A stretch of DNA of 64,000 nucleotides from CAZWDL01 sp964632995 (GTDB taxonomy: Bacteria > Bacteroidota > Bacteroidia > Chitinophagales > Saprospiraceae). The stretch spans positions 1-64,000 of the forward strand of contig CAZWDL010000023.1 in assembly GCA_964632995.1 (NCBI GenBank), in the 5' to 3' direction. The notes under the pieces are model-generated. The model saw only the letters and a list, made by a program, of their open reading frames with translations, was not told the origin of the DNA and did no database searches. A program made the translations under genes and the position numbers. Positions 9,883 to 18,512 of the stretch are shown here, one piece after another (the stretch's first letter is position 1; the number at the start of each line of letters is the position of its first letter).

Positions 9883-9980
9883 ACAGGGACAATAAGTGGT
9901 TCGGTGATCATAGGGAAAACGGCAGCGCAGTTGCATTTACCGGCTCCGGCGAAGCAGGGTGGCCAGGCAATCAAATGTGC

Positions 9981-11363
9981 TCACTCAAATAATTTATGGT
10001 ACAGTTCTTCAATCCGGCTGACCGGCTGAACTTTAATCTTAAACTTGCCCAGGTCCAGTCCTTTGAGGTTGTACTTGGAGATATAAATTTCTTTGAAGCC
10101 CAGGCGATCGGCTTCCTGTATGCGTTGTTCCACGCGATTGACCGCACGGATTTCACCCGACAAGCCTACCTCCCCGGCGAAGGCGAGGCTGGCCGGAATG
10201 GCGATATCTTCCAGAGAAGAAATCAGCGCACTGACGATGGCCAGGTCGATGGCCGGGTCATCGACGCGGATGCCGCCGGCGAGGTTGAGAAAAACATCGC
10301 TCTGTCCAAAGCCCAGGCCACCGCGTTTTTCCAGCACAGCGAGCAACATACTCAGCCGGCGCAAGTCAAAGCCGGTTGCCGATCGCTGTGGCGTACCGTA
10401 GACGGCGGTACTCACCAGGGCCTGGGTTTCAATCAGCATAGGGCGCAGCCCCTCCATGGTTGCCGCTACTGCCGAACCGCTGAGTTCTTCGTCTTTTTGC
10501 GACAGTAGCAGCTCCGAGGGATTGGAGACCTCGCGCAAGCCGTTGGCCTGCATCTCGTAGATCCCCATCTCGGCGGTGGAACCAAAGCGGTTCTTGATGG
10601 TCCGGATAATGCGATAGGTATAATTCTGATCCCCCTCAAATTGAAGAACAACATCCACAATGTGTTCCAGCAGCTTCGGCCCGGCGATAGAGCCTTCCTT
10701 GGTGACATGCCCGACGATGAGCACACAGATGTTGTTCGTTTTTGCAAATCGCTGAAATTCCGAGGCGCATTCCCGGATCTGACTCACCGTGCCGGGCATG
10801 CTGTCGAGATGTGGTGAGGACATCGTCTGTATCGAATCGGCCACAATGAGTTGCGGCTCCAGCTGCCTGGCGTGTGAGAGTATCCTGGAGATATTCGTCT
10901 CTGTGAGAATGTAGCAATTCGACTGCGCCTCGGAAATGCGGTCGGCCCGCATCTTCATCTGTTCTTCGCTTTCTTCCCCCGATACGTATAAAATGCGCTC
11001 CTTGAGTTGCAGGGCCAGCTGCAGCAGTAATGTGGATTTACCGATACCGGGAGAGCCGCCCAGCAAAATGACGCTGCCGCCCACCAAGCCGCCGCCGAGT
11101 ACCCGGTTGAATTCTTGATCGGGGGTGATCAGCCGGTGGGTGCTGCCCGAGACGACTTCGTTCAACGCTACCGGCGCCGGACCTTTTTGCTTACCGTTGC
11201 CGCCTTCCTGCCAGGCTTTTGCCTTCTCTTCCTGAGTAGTAGGTTTTGAGATGATCTCTTCATGATAGGTATTCCACTCCTGACAGTGCGGGCACTTACC
11301 GATCCACTTGGGCGAGCTGGCCCCGCACTCCGAACAGGTGAATACTTTCTTTATCTTCGCCAC
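9981..11363 (-). CDS. radA: DNA repair protein RadA
   Basis: A 460-residue RecA-like ATPase that promotes branch migration of recombination intermediates. It has an N-terminal four-cysteine zinc finger (CSECG... CPHC), Walker A GGSPGIGKST, the RadA-specific KNRFG motif (in TIKNRFGST), and a C-terminal Lon-protease-like domain ending around AGEVGLSGEIRAVNRVEQRI. The start is GTG at 11363, immediately before the zinc finger. Length and domain order are standard. It may share a transcript with the DksA-like gene upstream. Confidence 0.97.
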   Translation of the reverse strand: MAKIKKVFTCSECGASSPKWIGKCPHCQEWNTYHEEIISKPTTQEEKAKAWQEGGNGKQKGPAPVALNEVVSGSTHRLITPDQEFNRVLGGGLVGGSVILLGGSPGIGKSTLLLQLALQLKERILYVSGEESEEQMKMRADRISEAQSNCYILTETNISRILSHARQLEPQLIVADSIQTMSSPHLDSMPGTVSQIRECASEFQRFAKTNNICVLIVGHVTKEGSIAGPKLLEHIVDVVLQFEGDQNYTYRIIRTIKNRFGSTAEMGIYEMQANGLREVSNPSELLLSQKDEELSGSAVAATMEGLRPMLIETQALVSTAVYGTPQRSATGFDLRRLSMLLAVLEKRGGLGFGQSDVFLNLAGGIRVDDPAIDLAIVSALISSLEDIAIPASLAFAGEVGLSGEIRAVNRVEQRIQEADRLGFKEIYISKYNLKGLDLGKFKIKVQPVSRIEELYHKLFE

Positions 11364-11433
11364 AGTGATTCTTTTGGTTCCCTTTTACAAATATCGTGGA
11401 TGATGGAAAAGTGTCGGGGCTTCCGATTTCGTT

Positions 11434-11772
11434 TTATCTTCTGTCAGCGCACCGTACGCAAAATTTACTCTCGGGCATATACATCAGCCGGGCGGGAGGA
11501 ATAGGTTGCCGGCAACGGGCGCAGATGCCGAAATCCGGCGTATCGATTTTCTTGAGCGCTGTTTGCAAATTGGATAGCTTCTTTCGGGCGGAACGCAGGG
11601 CGGCCTCCGATACGCCTTTGTTGTTAATGGCGTCCATACGGCTGACACGGCCGATCGAGTTTTCCGGTGCAATGGGCTGGGAGGCCTCTTCCAGCTGCTC
11701 GATTTCTTTCTCGGTGCGGTTGATCGTCTCGACGATTTTCGTCTTGAGTTGATTTCTTTCTGATGCTGTCAT
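11434..11772 (-). CDS. TraR/DksA-type zinc finger protein
   Basis: A 112-residue protein with an N-terminal coiled coil (residues about 1-70, with TINRTEKEIEQLEE) and a C-terminal zinc finger with cysteine pairs CARC and CVRC. This is the DksA/TraR architecture that acts in the RNA polymerase secondary channel, although the protein is shorter than E. coli DksA (151 residues). The motif DAINNKGVSEAALR between coil and finger is typical of small Bacteroidota relatives. ATG start. It lies 70 bases upstream of radA on the same strand. Confidence 0.88.
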   Translation of the reverse strand: MTASERNQLKTKIVETINRTEKEIEQLEEASQPIAPENSIGRVSRMDAINNKGVSEAALRSARKKLSNLQTALKKIDTPDFGICARCRQPIPPARLMYMPESKFCVRCADRR

Positions 11773-11810
11773 AGGGATTTTCTTTCATAAAACCAATACT
11801 TCTAAAAAGA

Positions 11811-11841
11811 ACGCGGGTAAAGCCAGGTGCTTTACCCGCGT
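11811..11841 (-). terminator. Terminator of the Bax inhibitor-1 gene
   Basis: A perfect 12-base stem ACGCGGGTAAAG (11811-11822) / CTTTACCCGCGT (11830-11841) with a 7-base loop. On the minus strand it is followed by TCTTTTTAG. It sits 22 bases after the stop codon of the upstream minus-strand gene and separates it from the DksA-like gene. Confidence 0.8.
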
Positions 11842-11862
11842 CCGGACTTTAGGGGCGGGTAG

Positions 11863-12621
11863 TTAGTCGTTAGAAGAAAACATGGCGATTAGCCGGAGCA
11901 TTTCGACATACAGCCAGACCAGGGTGATGAGCAGTCCCATAGCGGAGAACCACTCCATATAGGTGGGCGCTTTATGTTGCTCTCCCTTCTCAAAATTGTC
12001 AAAGTCCAGCAATAGATTCAGTGAGGCGACACCGACGATGATCAAACTGATGCCGATGGCGATGGGGCCTCCGTCGTGGATATAGGGAACGTTGATTCCG
12101 AAGAATCCCAGGACCATAGTGATCAGATAAACCACAAAGATGGCTCCGGTGGCCATGATGACGCCCGAGCGGAATTTATTGGTCACTTTAATGATACCTG
12201 ATTTATACAGGAACAGCATTAAAAAGAGGTCGGCCATAGTCAGCGTGACTGCATGAAATATGATGCCGTCGTAGAAATTGGCGTAGATAGCGGATATGGC
12301 TCCTACAAATAATCCCTCCAGCGCTGCATACAGGGGGGCGAGGGTAGGAGAGAGGTTTGGTTTGAAGGAAGCGATCAGCACGACGATCAGGCCGCCGATG
12401 GCGCCGATCCACATATAAATCGGATTCGTGGCGGTATAAACCCATACCGAGGTAGCCAGCAGAATGGCGCCGAGGATAAAGGTCTTGTTGATGGCGCCTT
12501 GTACGGTCATTGTTTCTCCGCGGGAGACAGCGCCGGACTGTTCCTGCGCGGCGTTCCGGTAGATGCTTTCCTTCATTACCGGATTGTGTGATTCCGAAAA
12601 GCTTCTTGTTTTCTTATTCAT
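11863..12621 (-). CDS. Bax inhibitor-1/YccA family membrane protein
   Basis: A 252-residue inner-membrane protein with about seven hydrophobic segments. The N-terminal 40 residues are polar, with the conserved ETMTVQGAINKTFILGAILL entry to the first membrane helix. Segments such as PTLAPLYAALEGLFVGAIS and the acidic residues near the C-terminus match the YccA-like branch of the BI-1 (TMBIM) family, proposed calcium/proton leak channels or regulators of membrane proteases. ATG start. Single-gene transcript with its own terminator. Confidence 0.9.
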   Translation of the reverse strand: MNKKTRSFSESHNPVMKESIYRNAAQEQSGAVSRGETMTVQGAINKTFILGAILLATSVWVYTATNPIYMWIGAIGGLIVVLIASFKPNLSPTLAPLYAALEGLFVGAISAIYANFYDGIIFHAVTLTMADLFLMLFLYKSGIIKVTNKFRSGVIMATGAIFVVYLITMVLGFFGINVPYIHDGGPIAIGISLIIVGVASLNLLLDFDNFEKGEQHKAPTYMEWFSAMGLLITLVWLYVEMLRLIAMFSSND

Positions 12622-12794
12622 TGGTACACGTATTTTTAAATAGGAAGTCCATGATCCTGAGTTGGGTAACGCTTACGGGCCGGGAGCTTAGCGCAAATTG
12701 CACGTCCGGCGGCGCAGGTGATAATTGTTACTGTACTTTTATACCACGGCTAATTAGTTTGACAAAAGAAATACAAATTATTTAAAATTTAGTT

Positions 12795-13721
12795 CTAACC
12801 AAAGTCTTGTTCTGATTTTTCCTTTCTCCAGCGATATTCAAAAACGTCCGGACGTCCGTAGTGCCCGTTCACATCAAAGTCCATTTTACTTTTGAGCAGT
12901 TCTTCCCGGTCTAGGGCGGCATAAAGGATAGCTTCCCGGTTGTAGAGCGGCCCGGCGAGGTACCTGCCGTAGGGGTCGATGATGGCGCTGCCGCCCCGGC
13001 AAACGGCTTCAGAGTCGGCGGGCAAGGCTTCCCGCCACTCGGCGGGATACATTGATCTGCTTACGTACTGGTTGGCAGCGGCAACGAAGCAGCGCCCTTC
13101 ACAGGCAATATGCTGCAGGGTAGCCTGCCAGCTATCGCGCGCGTCGGCGGTGGGGGCAAGGTAGAGTTCGATCCCTTGCCGGTAGAGCGCCTGACGGGCC
13201 ATCGGCATATAGTTTTCCCAGCAGATGAGCCCGCCGGTTGGGCCGGCTGCCGTAGGCCACACCTGCAGGTCGTCGCCCCGGCCTTCCCCCCATATGATGC
13301 GCTCGGTTCCGGTGGGTTTCAACTTGCGGTGCCGCCCGAGGAGCCGCCCATCGGGGTGATGATACAAGATCGAGCAGTAAAGGGTGTATCCTGCTTCGTC
13401 CCGTTCTGTCACCCCGCTGATCAGGTACACTCCGAAACGACGCGCCAGGTCGCCCAGGAAGCGAGAAGCTTCGCTGGGAACAGCCACTGCGTTATTCCAG
13501 TAGTCCAGCCATTGCCGGCGGCCTTCTTCACGGCGGCGGCCCACCACGGCGCCGAAGCTGCTGCCTCTCGGATAGCCCGGCACAAAAGATTCCGGAAACA
13601 ACACCAGGCGGGCGCCTTCGCCGGCTGCTTCCCGCACCAGCCGCTCCATTTTGGCAAGCGTTTCTTCCAGGCGGAAAAGTACCGGTGCTGCCTGAACGAC
13701 GGCGATTTTTACTTCCCTCAT
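12795..13721 (-). CDS. Nitrilase-type carbon-nitrogen hydrolase
   Basis: About 308 residues from the ATG at 13721 (MREVKIAVVQAAP); the longer frame to 13784 adds residues outside the family. The Glu-Lys-Cys triad is visible: LFPESF, then HRKLKPTGTERIIW, then GGLICWENYMP with the nucleophile cysteine. CWENYMP is characteristic of true nitrilases (nitrile to acid plus ammonia) rather than amidases. Cytoplasmic. The gene for a flavin reductase-like protein lies just upstream on the same strand. The substrate is unknown. Confidence 0.9.
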   Translation of the reverse strand: MREVKIAVVQAAPVLFRLEETLAKMERLVREAAGEGARLVLFPESFVPGYPRGSSFGAVVGRRREEGRRQWLDYWNNAVAVPSEASRFLGDLARRFGVYLISGVTERDEAGYTLYCSILYHHPDGRLLGRHRKLKPTGTERIIWGEGRGDDLQVWPTAAGPTGGLICWENYMPMARQALYRQGIELYLAPTADARDSWQATLQHIACEGRCFVAAANQYVSRSMYPAEWREALPADSEAVCRGGSAIIDPYGRYLAGPLYNREAILYAALDREELLKSKMDFDVNGHYGRPDVFEYRWRKEKSEQDFG

Positions 13722-13780
13722 GCGATAAGTTTTTGAAATTACGGATGTGAAGAAGGGTAAAACAGGTAAGCTGCGTACGG

Positions 13781-14416
13781 TCACTCCTTCTCCGGCTCCT
13801 GTCCCGGCCGGGCGTAGGCCAGGCGAAGAAAGGGCTCCGCGTGGTAGTACTGGTCGAGCCCGGCAACCGCTATACTGTCGTAAGCAGCGGGGTCTACATG
13901 CCCGCTTGGCTGCAGGGCTGCTTCGAGCAGCAGGATCTCAACGACGCGCCCGACCATCAAAATAGTGTCATTAGCCCGGATGAGATGCTCTTCCTCGTAG
14001 GAAAGACCGATTTTGATACGGCTTTCCTGCACGTAAGGCGCCGGATGCGCTTCTCCGTACTGTGGCGTCAGGCCGCAAGGCTCAAATTCGGAGATACCCT
14101 CCGCATAGTTGGCCGAGGTCTGATGGGCGGCTTTCAAAATGCCTTCGTGGACCAGATTGACGGTGAAGTAGCCTTTGGCCTTGATGTTGTGGTACGTATG
14201 ACGCGGTACGCTGAGCGGCCGGATGACGAAGCCCAGCAGATGGGGGCTGCCGCCCAAATGAATCACGGAGTTGAACATCGCCACATTGGGCGTGCCCCGG
14301 TGTCCCCGGGTGCCGATGAGGCTGGCTCCTTTCAGCCCGGAGACCGAGTTGGTGAAGTTGATGCGCTCGATGCGCTCCATAGCAGCGATGTCCGCGGGTG
14401 TAATACGCTTTTCCAT
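13781..14416 (-). CDS. Flavin reductase-like FMN-binding split-barrel protein
   Basis: About 211 residues from the ATG at 14416 (MEKRITPADI). A longer frame to 14608 would overlap the next gene and is unlikely. FTNSVSGLKGASLIGTRG and the following LGFVIRP...HTYHNIKAKGYFTVNLVHE match the flavin reductase/DIM6-NTAB family that binds FMN in a split barrel. GRVVEILL near the C-terminus is also typical. It lies about 60 bases before the nitrilase gene and is probably co-transcribed with it. The electron acceptor is not evident. Confidence 0.85.
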   Translation of the reverse strand: MEKRITPADIAAMERIERINFTNSVSGLKGASLIGTRGHRGTPNVAMFNSVIHLGGSPHLLGFVIRPLSVPRHTYHNIKAKGYFTVNLVHEGILKAAHQTSANYAEGISEFEPCGLTPQYGEAHPAPYVQESRIKIGLSYEEEHLIRANDTILMVGRVVEILLLEAALQPSGHVDPAAYDSIAVAGLDQYYHAEPFLRLAYARPGQEPEKE

Positions 14417-14472
14417 AGCAGGATTCCGTTCTTTAGGCTGAAAGTATGGATAAATTTTCCTTTTTCCAACGG

Positions 14473-15486
14473 CTATGTCTTTAACAGCTGATCTATTCTT
14501 TTCTTCGTTTTCTGAATGCGCTTTTTCATATGGTTGAACAAGTATTCGCGATCTCTGGACGAATGAAAGCTGATAGAGGTAGAGCGACTGATAATGGACT
14601 GGAACCACTCTTCAACCTGATCACAAAGTTTGGCATCGCTCGTGCGAAGGAAGTTCGGCGTGCCGAAGGTGGTGAAAAGGGTTTTACTATCGGTGGAAGT
14701 GATGAGAATCGTATCGTTGGTGCGGGAAAACTCGTTAATGTACAGGTCGAAGCTCTGCCCGGGACTGTCAAAAGTACTATTGGGAGAGAATTTTTTCCCA
14801 TGAGAAGCCATGTTGCGGGCATGATCCATCAGATTGGACAAGGCATCGCAGAGCTTAATCGCTTCCTCAGGGTGCTCGAACTGATCAATGCTGGCCAGGT
14901 ATTCAATTTGATTGAGGGTATTGTCGATCATCCTGGTATTCCACAGTTCACGGCTGGGCAACATGTTATAAATGGAGGCGATCTTGGATGCCTGAGCTGT
15001 GATTTCAGGAGAGATGAAATCTACCCGGAATTTCTTGCCACTGATATATGGAATGTCCCAGTAGACCAACGCATATATGTACATTTTGAAGGCAAAGAGC
15101 TCCGGAGATACGAAATAGAGGAAAACAGGAATATCCTGGGAAGAATAGAATACTTGCACCTCACCTAGTTGCTGAATTTTCAGGGTGTCCTCGTAAACCT
15201 GTTCAATATAATCGGATAGGTGGAATATCTGCCGGGTGAAAAAGCTGTAGCTGAAAATGATTTTATCATTCTTATCGTAAAAAATGGCGTCGACAGGAAG
15301 ATCAAAGTACTGGATGAGCAAGTAAAGCTCCCCCAGGGTTAACAGGCTGTCGCCGCGAAGGCGTCGATAAATTGCATTTTTCCCGACAGAAAGAAGCCCG
15401 GTAAGTACTTCTACAGCTTCGGATCTTTTGGAAAACTTTTCCTGAATAAGGTCAAATACTTTCCTTTGCAAAGAAAGATTGTCCAT
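14473..15486 (-). CDS. Putative transcriptional regulator with N-terminal XRE-like helix-turn-helix
   Basis: 337 residues from the ATG at 15486 (a TTG two codons earlier is less likely). Residues about 15-65 resemble a helix-turn-helix: AVEVLTGLLSVGKNAIYRRL followed by LTLGELYLLIQYFDLPVDAIF, as in Cro/C1-type domains. The remaining 270 residues are helical, with no recognised motif, and end in a lysine-rich helix (KKRIQKTKKRIDQLL). I infer DNA binding; ligand and targets are unknown. No operon partner. Families with this architecture tend to be multi-copy in Saprospiria genomes (from general knowledge, not checked here). Confidence 0.75.
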   Translation of the reverse strand: MDNLSLQRKVFDLIQEKFSKRSEAVEVLTGLLSVGKNAIYRRLRGDSLLTLGELYLLIQYFDLPVDAIFYDKNDKIIFSYSFFTRQIFHLSDYIEQVYEDTLKIQQLGEVQVFYSSQDIPVFLYFVSPELFAFKMYIYALVYWDIPYISGKKFRVDFISPEITAQASKIASIYNMLPSRELWNTRMIDNTLNQIEYLASIDQFEHPEEAIKLCDALSNLMDHARNMASHGKKFSPNSTFDSPGQSFDLYINEFSRTNDTILITSTDSKTLFTTFGTPNFLRTSDAKLCDQVEEWFQSIISRSTSISFHSSRDREYLFNHMKKRIQKTKKRIDQLLKT

Positions 15487-16146
15487 GAACAAACGTTGTT
15501 TATTTGGGGCAACAAAGAACAGGTAGAAGTAGGAAGTAGGAAGAAATGCCTCTTGCTACGGCCGCTTAGCGCACATCCAACAATTTTATAAACTAACTGC
15601 AAATGAAAATTCGAACAGGGCTGAGTCAGGTTCAAATTTGACATCATAATTTAAACCTTAGCTCTGCAAGTGAGTCGTCAGAATAATTCGGGAGTGGAAT
15701 CAAATTTAGGGAAATATCTGCACAAAAATTATCATGGAAGACTGGTTTACTCAAATTAGATAAAATTAAATTCATTTTTAGCGAAAATAGAAAAAAACAA
15801 CCTCCGCAAACTCTGTAGCTTGCGACAGAAAAATAACTCTGTATAACCCCATTTATACCCCCCACATTTTAATGCAATTATTCAGTATCGCCGTGGCGCG
15901 GCGATATTTTTTGATGTGCCACAACTGCCGGTGAGGCAGGGATCACAGGGATTTTCATAGATTTCCATATCGGCAAATCTGTGGAAATTCGTGTAATCTG
16001 TGGCTTTTTGAAAGCTTCTAATCAAAATTCAATGCCATCGGGACTCAGGATGAACTGTCCCGTTTTATCGCGAAGGGTTTACTGTTCGGTTTGATTTTGT
16101 TGCACTCTTAGAGCAAATGGCTGAGGCCGGAGAAACTGCTCATGCA
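15487..16146. other. Intergenic region with dispersed repeats
   Basis: 660 bases without a convincing gene. It has a small tandem AGTAGGA motif near 15524, an AT-rich central part, a dispersed repeat at 15886-15922, and at 15975-16004 an 'aatctgtggaaattcgtg' type repeat common in Bacteroidota intergenic DNA. A minus-strand open frame at 15644-15865 (73 codons) has no recognisable features. Confidence 0.5.
15886..15922. repeat. Dispersed intergenic repeat, copy 1
   Basis: The GCGCGGCGATATTTTTTG core, followed a few bases later by GCCAC, matches 35631-35665, where the core reads GCGCGGCGGTATTTTTTG. Both copies lie in long intergenic regions, each followed within about 100 bases by similar CTGTG...AATC words. 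Confidence 0.55.
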
Positions 16147-16371
16147 TCAATCGACCCGTTGCTTTGTGTCTTCTTTACTCTTTTCCTCTCCCTCAAAAGG
16201 TTCTTTCATTTCTTCAGTAGTAATACCGAAAAAGCCGGAAAGGAAAACGAGCATGCCCAATAAAATGATTAGCCACCAAGGCAGACCGAGGTAAGCTCCG
16301 GCGAGAATAATCAGCATAAATAAGAAGAAGCGAATGACTAAACCGCTGATTGACATGTTGAACAATCGCAT
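16147..16371 (-). CDS. Small two-helix membrane protein
   Basis: About 74 residues from the ATG at 16371 (MRLFNMSISGL). Two hydrophobic segments (LVIRFFLFMLIILAGAYLGL and WWLIILLGMLVFLSGFFG) are followed by a highly charged C-terminal tail (EEMKEPFEGEEKSKEDTKQ). I recognise no family. The protein-like composition (clear membrane segments and a charged tail) supports a real gene. It stands alone on its strand. Confidence 0.6.
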   Translation of the reverse strand: MRLFNMSISGLVIRFFLFMLIILAGAYLGLPWWLIILLGMLVFLSGFFGITTEEMKEPFEGEEKSKEDTKQRVD

Positions 16372-16636
16372 AATCTTGTTTTTTCTTGTACAACAAGGTC
16401 GGCGTTTTAATTGCTCAACGGCAGTGGAACAAAGAATCACCTTCTCTCACCAATCCCTTTCCGCAAAATTGCTAAGAGTATGGTTAAATTTCGTTTTCGA
16501 GTTCCAAACGGAATGGATTTTGTCTCTGGGCGAAGGGGTTTTTCGAGGGGAATAGCAGCGCTATTGTCCAAAAAAAGCCACAGCTCAGGGGCAAAAGGCG
16601 CCGTTTGGGGCCGAAGGATGAAATTTTAAACAAGCT

Positions 16637-17173
16637 CTACGGTTGTAGTTTCCCAAGTCTTTCGAGTGCCAGGTATCCGCATCCCACATTGGAAAAGGTA
16701 TCGTCCTGCGGTTTGGAAAGCAATTGACGTAGTGCTTTTTCCGGCAGGCTGAATACCTCGATGAACTCATCGTCGTCGGGCTTAGGGTCCGCGATTTTCC
16801 GGCAACCAGTGGCCAGCAGGCAAAACTGCAGCTGATCGGTATAGGAGCTGCGAAAAGTTTTGAGGTGGACGATTTTTCCGGCTTCGTAACCGGTTTCTTC
16901 CAGCAACTCCCGGCGGGCGCTTTGCTCCGGGCTTTCCCCGTCGTCAATGGCGCCCTCCGGAAAGCTGACCAGCGGCATTTCCGGCCCCGGCCGGTACTGT
17001 TTGACAAGGAGGAATTCGCCGGACTGGGTAATGGCCGCCACAGTAACGTAATGAGCAGCACCCAGAATGTCAAAATCGACCAGGCGGCCGTCGGGGAGTT
17101 CAAAGCGCTTGCGAATAATGCGTCGCCAACCACTGTAAGCTTCCCGTTCTTCCCGTTTTTTCCACATGCTCAT
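16637..17173 (-). CDS. NUDIX hydrolase (ADP-ribose pyrophosphatase-like)
   Basis: About 178 residues. The ATG at 17173 is preferred; a GTG at 17182 and an ATG at 17167 are also possible. The NUDIX box spans GAIDDGESPEQSARRELLEE and TGYE, with the REXXEE metal-binding helix. The upstream VTVAAITQSGEFLLVKQYRPG strand and the downstream SYTDQLQFCLLATG match the ADP-ribose/nucleoside-diphosphate sugar pyrophosphatase branch. Cytoplasmic hydrolase of nucleoside diphosphates linked to another moiety. Last gene of a three-gene minus-strand run with the SCO protein and a lipoprotein. Confidence 0.9.
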   Translation of the reverse strand: MSMWKKREEREAYSGWRRIIRKRFELPDGRLVDFDILGAAHYVTVAAITQSGEFLLVKQYRPGPEMPLVSFPEGAIDDGESPEQSARRELLEETGYEAGKIVHLKTFRSSYTDQLQFCLLATGCRKIADPKPDDDEFIEVFSLPEKALRQLLSKPQDDTFSNVGCGYLALERLGKLQP

Positions 17174-17186
17174 ATAATACACGGAC

Positions 17187-17840
17187 TTATCGGGTGCTCA
17201 CTGCTTCTTCCGGACCCATTTCTTGGAGCAGGCGATCAATATCCTCCATAAAATGATCCACCTCTTCAGGGTCGGTACCGTTGCAGAAAGACCGTATATG
17301 GCGGTTCTCATCTACCAGGATCAGCCGGCCGCTGTGGTCAAAGCCGCCGGGCGCATCGGGATCTTCGATGGCGATACTGAAATAGTCATCCGCAATTTCG
17401 TAGATAGCGTCCTTGTCCCCGGTAACAAAGTGCCATTTGTCGCTTTCCACACCGAGCCCCTGGGCGTATTCCTTCAGGCGGCCGACGGTATCGCGTTTGA
17501 CATCGATAGTATGGGAGAGCAGCACCAGGCGTTCATCCTCCTTAAAACGTTCGTAAATGCGAAGCATTTGCTGTTTGACCTTTGGGCAAATGGTCGGACA
17601 GGAAGTGAAAAAGAAATCCACGACGTAGGCCTTTCCTGCAAAAGTTTCATTGGTCACGATCTGGCTGTCCTGATTGACAAAGCGGAAATCGGGTACCTGG
17701 TGATAGACGGTATCTCCTTCCACCCATTCCCGTTGGCCGAGAACCGGCAGTTGCTCCGGATGCTGGTGGTTACCGCAGGCTGTGAGCAGCAATGCGATGA
17801 TGGGGATGCTCAGGTATTTCATGTCTGTTAGCTTTTTCAT
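17187..17840 (-). CDS. SCO1/SenC family lipoprotein (copper chaperone-like)
   Basis: 217 residues from the ATG at 17840. The lipobox IALLLTACG predicts lipidation and a periplasmic location. The thioredoxin-like core has the copper-binding CPTICP motif (in FFFTSCPTICPKVKQQM) and the third ligand histidine in GGFDHSGRLILVD. SCO proteins deliver copper to the CuA site of cytochrome oxidase or act as thiol reductases. The start codon lies one base after the stop of the upstream lipoprotein gene, and the NUDIX gene follows within about 15 bases: a tight operon. Confidence 0.93.
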   Translation of the reverse strand: MKKLTDMKYLSIPIIALLLTACGNHQHPEQLPVLGQREWVEGDTVYHQVPDFRFVNQDSQIVTNETFAGKAYVVDFFFTSCPTICPKVKQQMLRIYERFKEDERLVLLSHTIDVKRDTVGRLKEYAQGLGVESDKWHFVTGDKDAIYEIADDYFSIAIEDPDAPGGFDHSGRLILVDENRHIRSFCNGTDPEEVDHFMEDIDRLLQEMGPEEAVSTR

Positions 17841-17841
17841 T

Positions 17842-18318
17842 CTATTGTTCTTTTTGATCAGGCTGTAATGTTGAGAGCAGCGCCTTGCCGTCATCGATAG
17901 CCTGCAGCATATTCGCCCGCACTTTTTTGATAACGGCCTCCTGTTCCTCCAGGAATTGCATGAGGGCTTCTTCAGATTTTTCTTCGCGCAATTTTTTGTA
18001 CTGACTGGGAGCCTGACTCATCCATTCCATCATCCCTTCTTCCGCTTCGGAAAGTTGCTGAACGGTGCTTTCAATCTCTTCCCTGCGTTCGGCCGGCATA
18101 TCCGGATGTTGTTCCGCATATGCTCTCAATTTCCGGCTGATCTGGTTGATGCTGCTCATTTTGGGCATTACTTCATCGTGAACGGCCATGATGGATTCCC
18201 ATTTTTCTGCGGCAGGGTCCTGTGCGCCGTTATTTTCCTGGGTGGCGCTGCTTTCTCCGTTGCAGGCAGCAAATAGGATGCCGAGGAGGATCGTACTAAT
18301 GAGCGTGCGAATATTCAT
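17842..18318 (-). CDS. Small helical lipoprotein of unknown function
   Basis: 158 residues from the ATG at 18318. The signal peptide ends in a lipobox (LLGILFAACN). The mature part is Glu/Gln-rich and predicted helical (DEVMPKMSSINQISRKLRAY, EEIESTVQQLSEAEEGMMEW), probably a helical bundle or coiled coil in the periplasm. It is the first gene of the operon with SCO and NUDIX, and 1-base spacing suggests translational coupling with SCO. By context it may accompany the copper chaperone, but no metal-binding motif is visible. Confidence 0.8.
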   Translation of the reverse strand: MNIRTLISTILLGILFAACNGESSATQENNGAQDPAAEKWESIMAVHDEVMPKMSSINQISRKLRAYAEQHPDMPAERREEIESTVQQLSEAEEGMMEWMSQAPSQYKKLREEKSEEALMQFLEEQEAVIKKVRANMLQAIDDGKALLSTLQPDQKEQ

Positions 18319-18512
18319 ATGGATTCTTTTTTTTGATAAAGCGAAAAAGTTAAACGCAATATTGATCTTATTCATTGCTATTAAAATGTCGCTCCTCGCA
18401 AGATTGTTTGCCGGACGGAATAAGTCATTCGCCATTTGTACAGGTAATTTGTATTTTCGTCCGCCTAACCGGGTTTATCCCAGTACCCGGCGCATTAGTA
18501 AAAAAGAAAAAT

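Noticed and set aside
15644..15865. 73-codon minus-strand open frame
   Set aside because: AT-rich, no motif, no neighbour support; a gene cannot be excluded, but nothing argues for it.
16018..16090. Short minus-strand reading frame that looks like a protein end (TGQFILSPDGIEF)
   Set aside because: Only about 16 codons are open between stops; too short to call a gene remnant.
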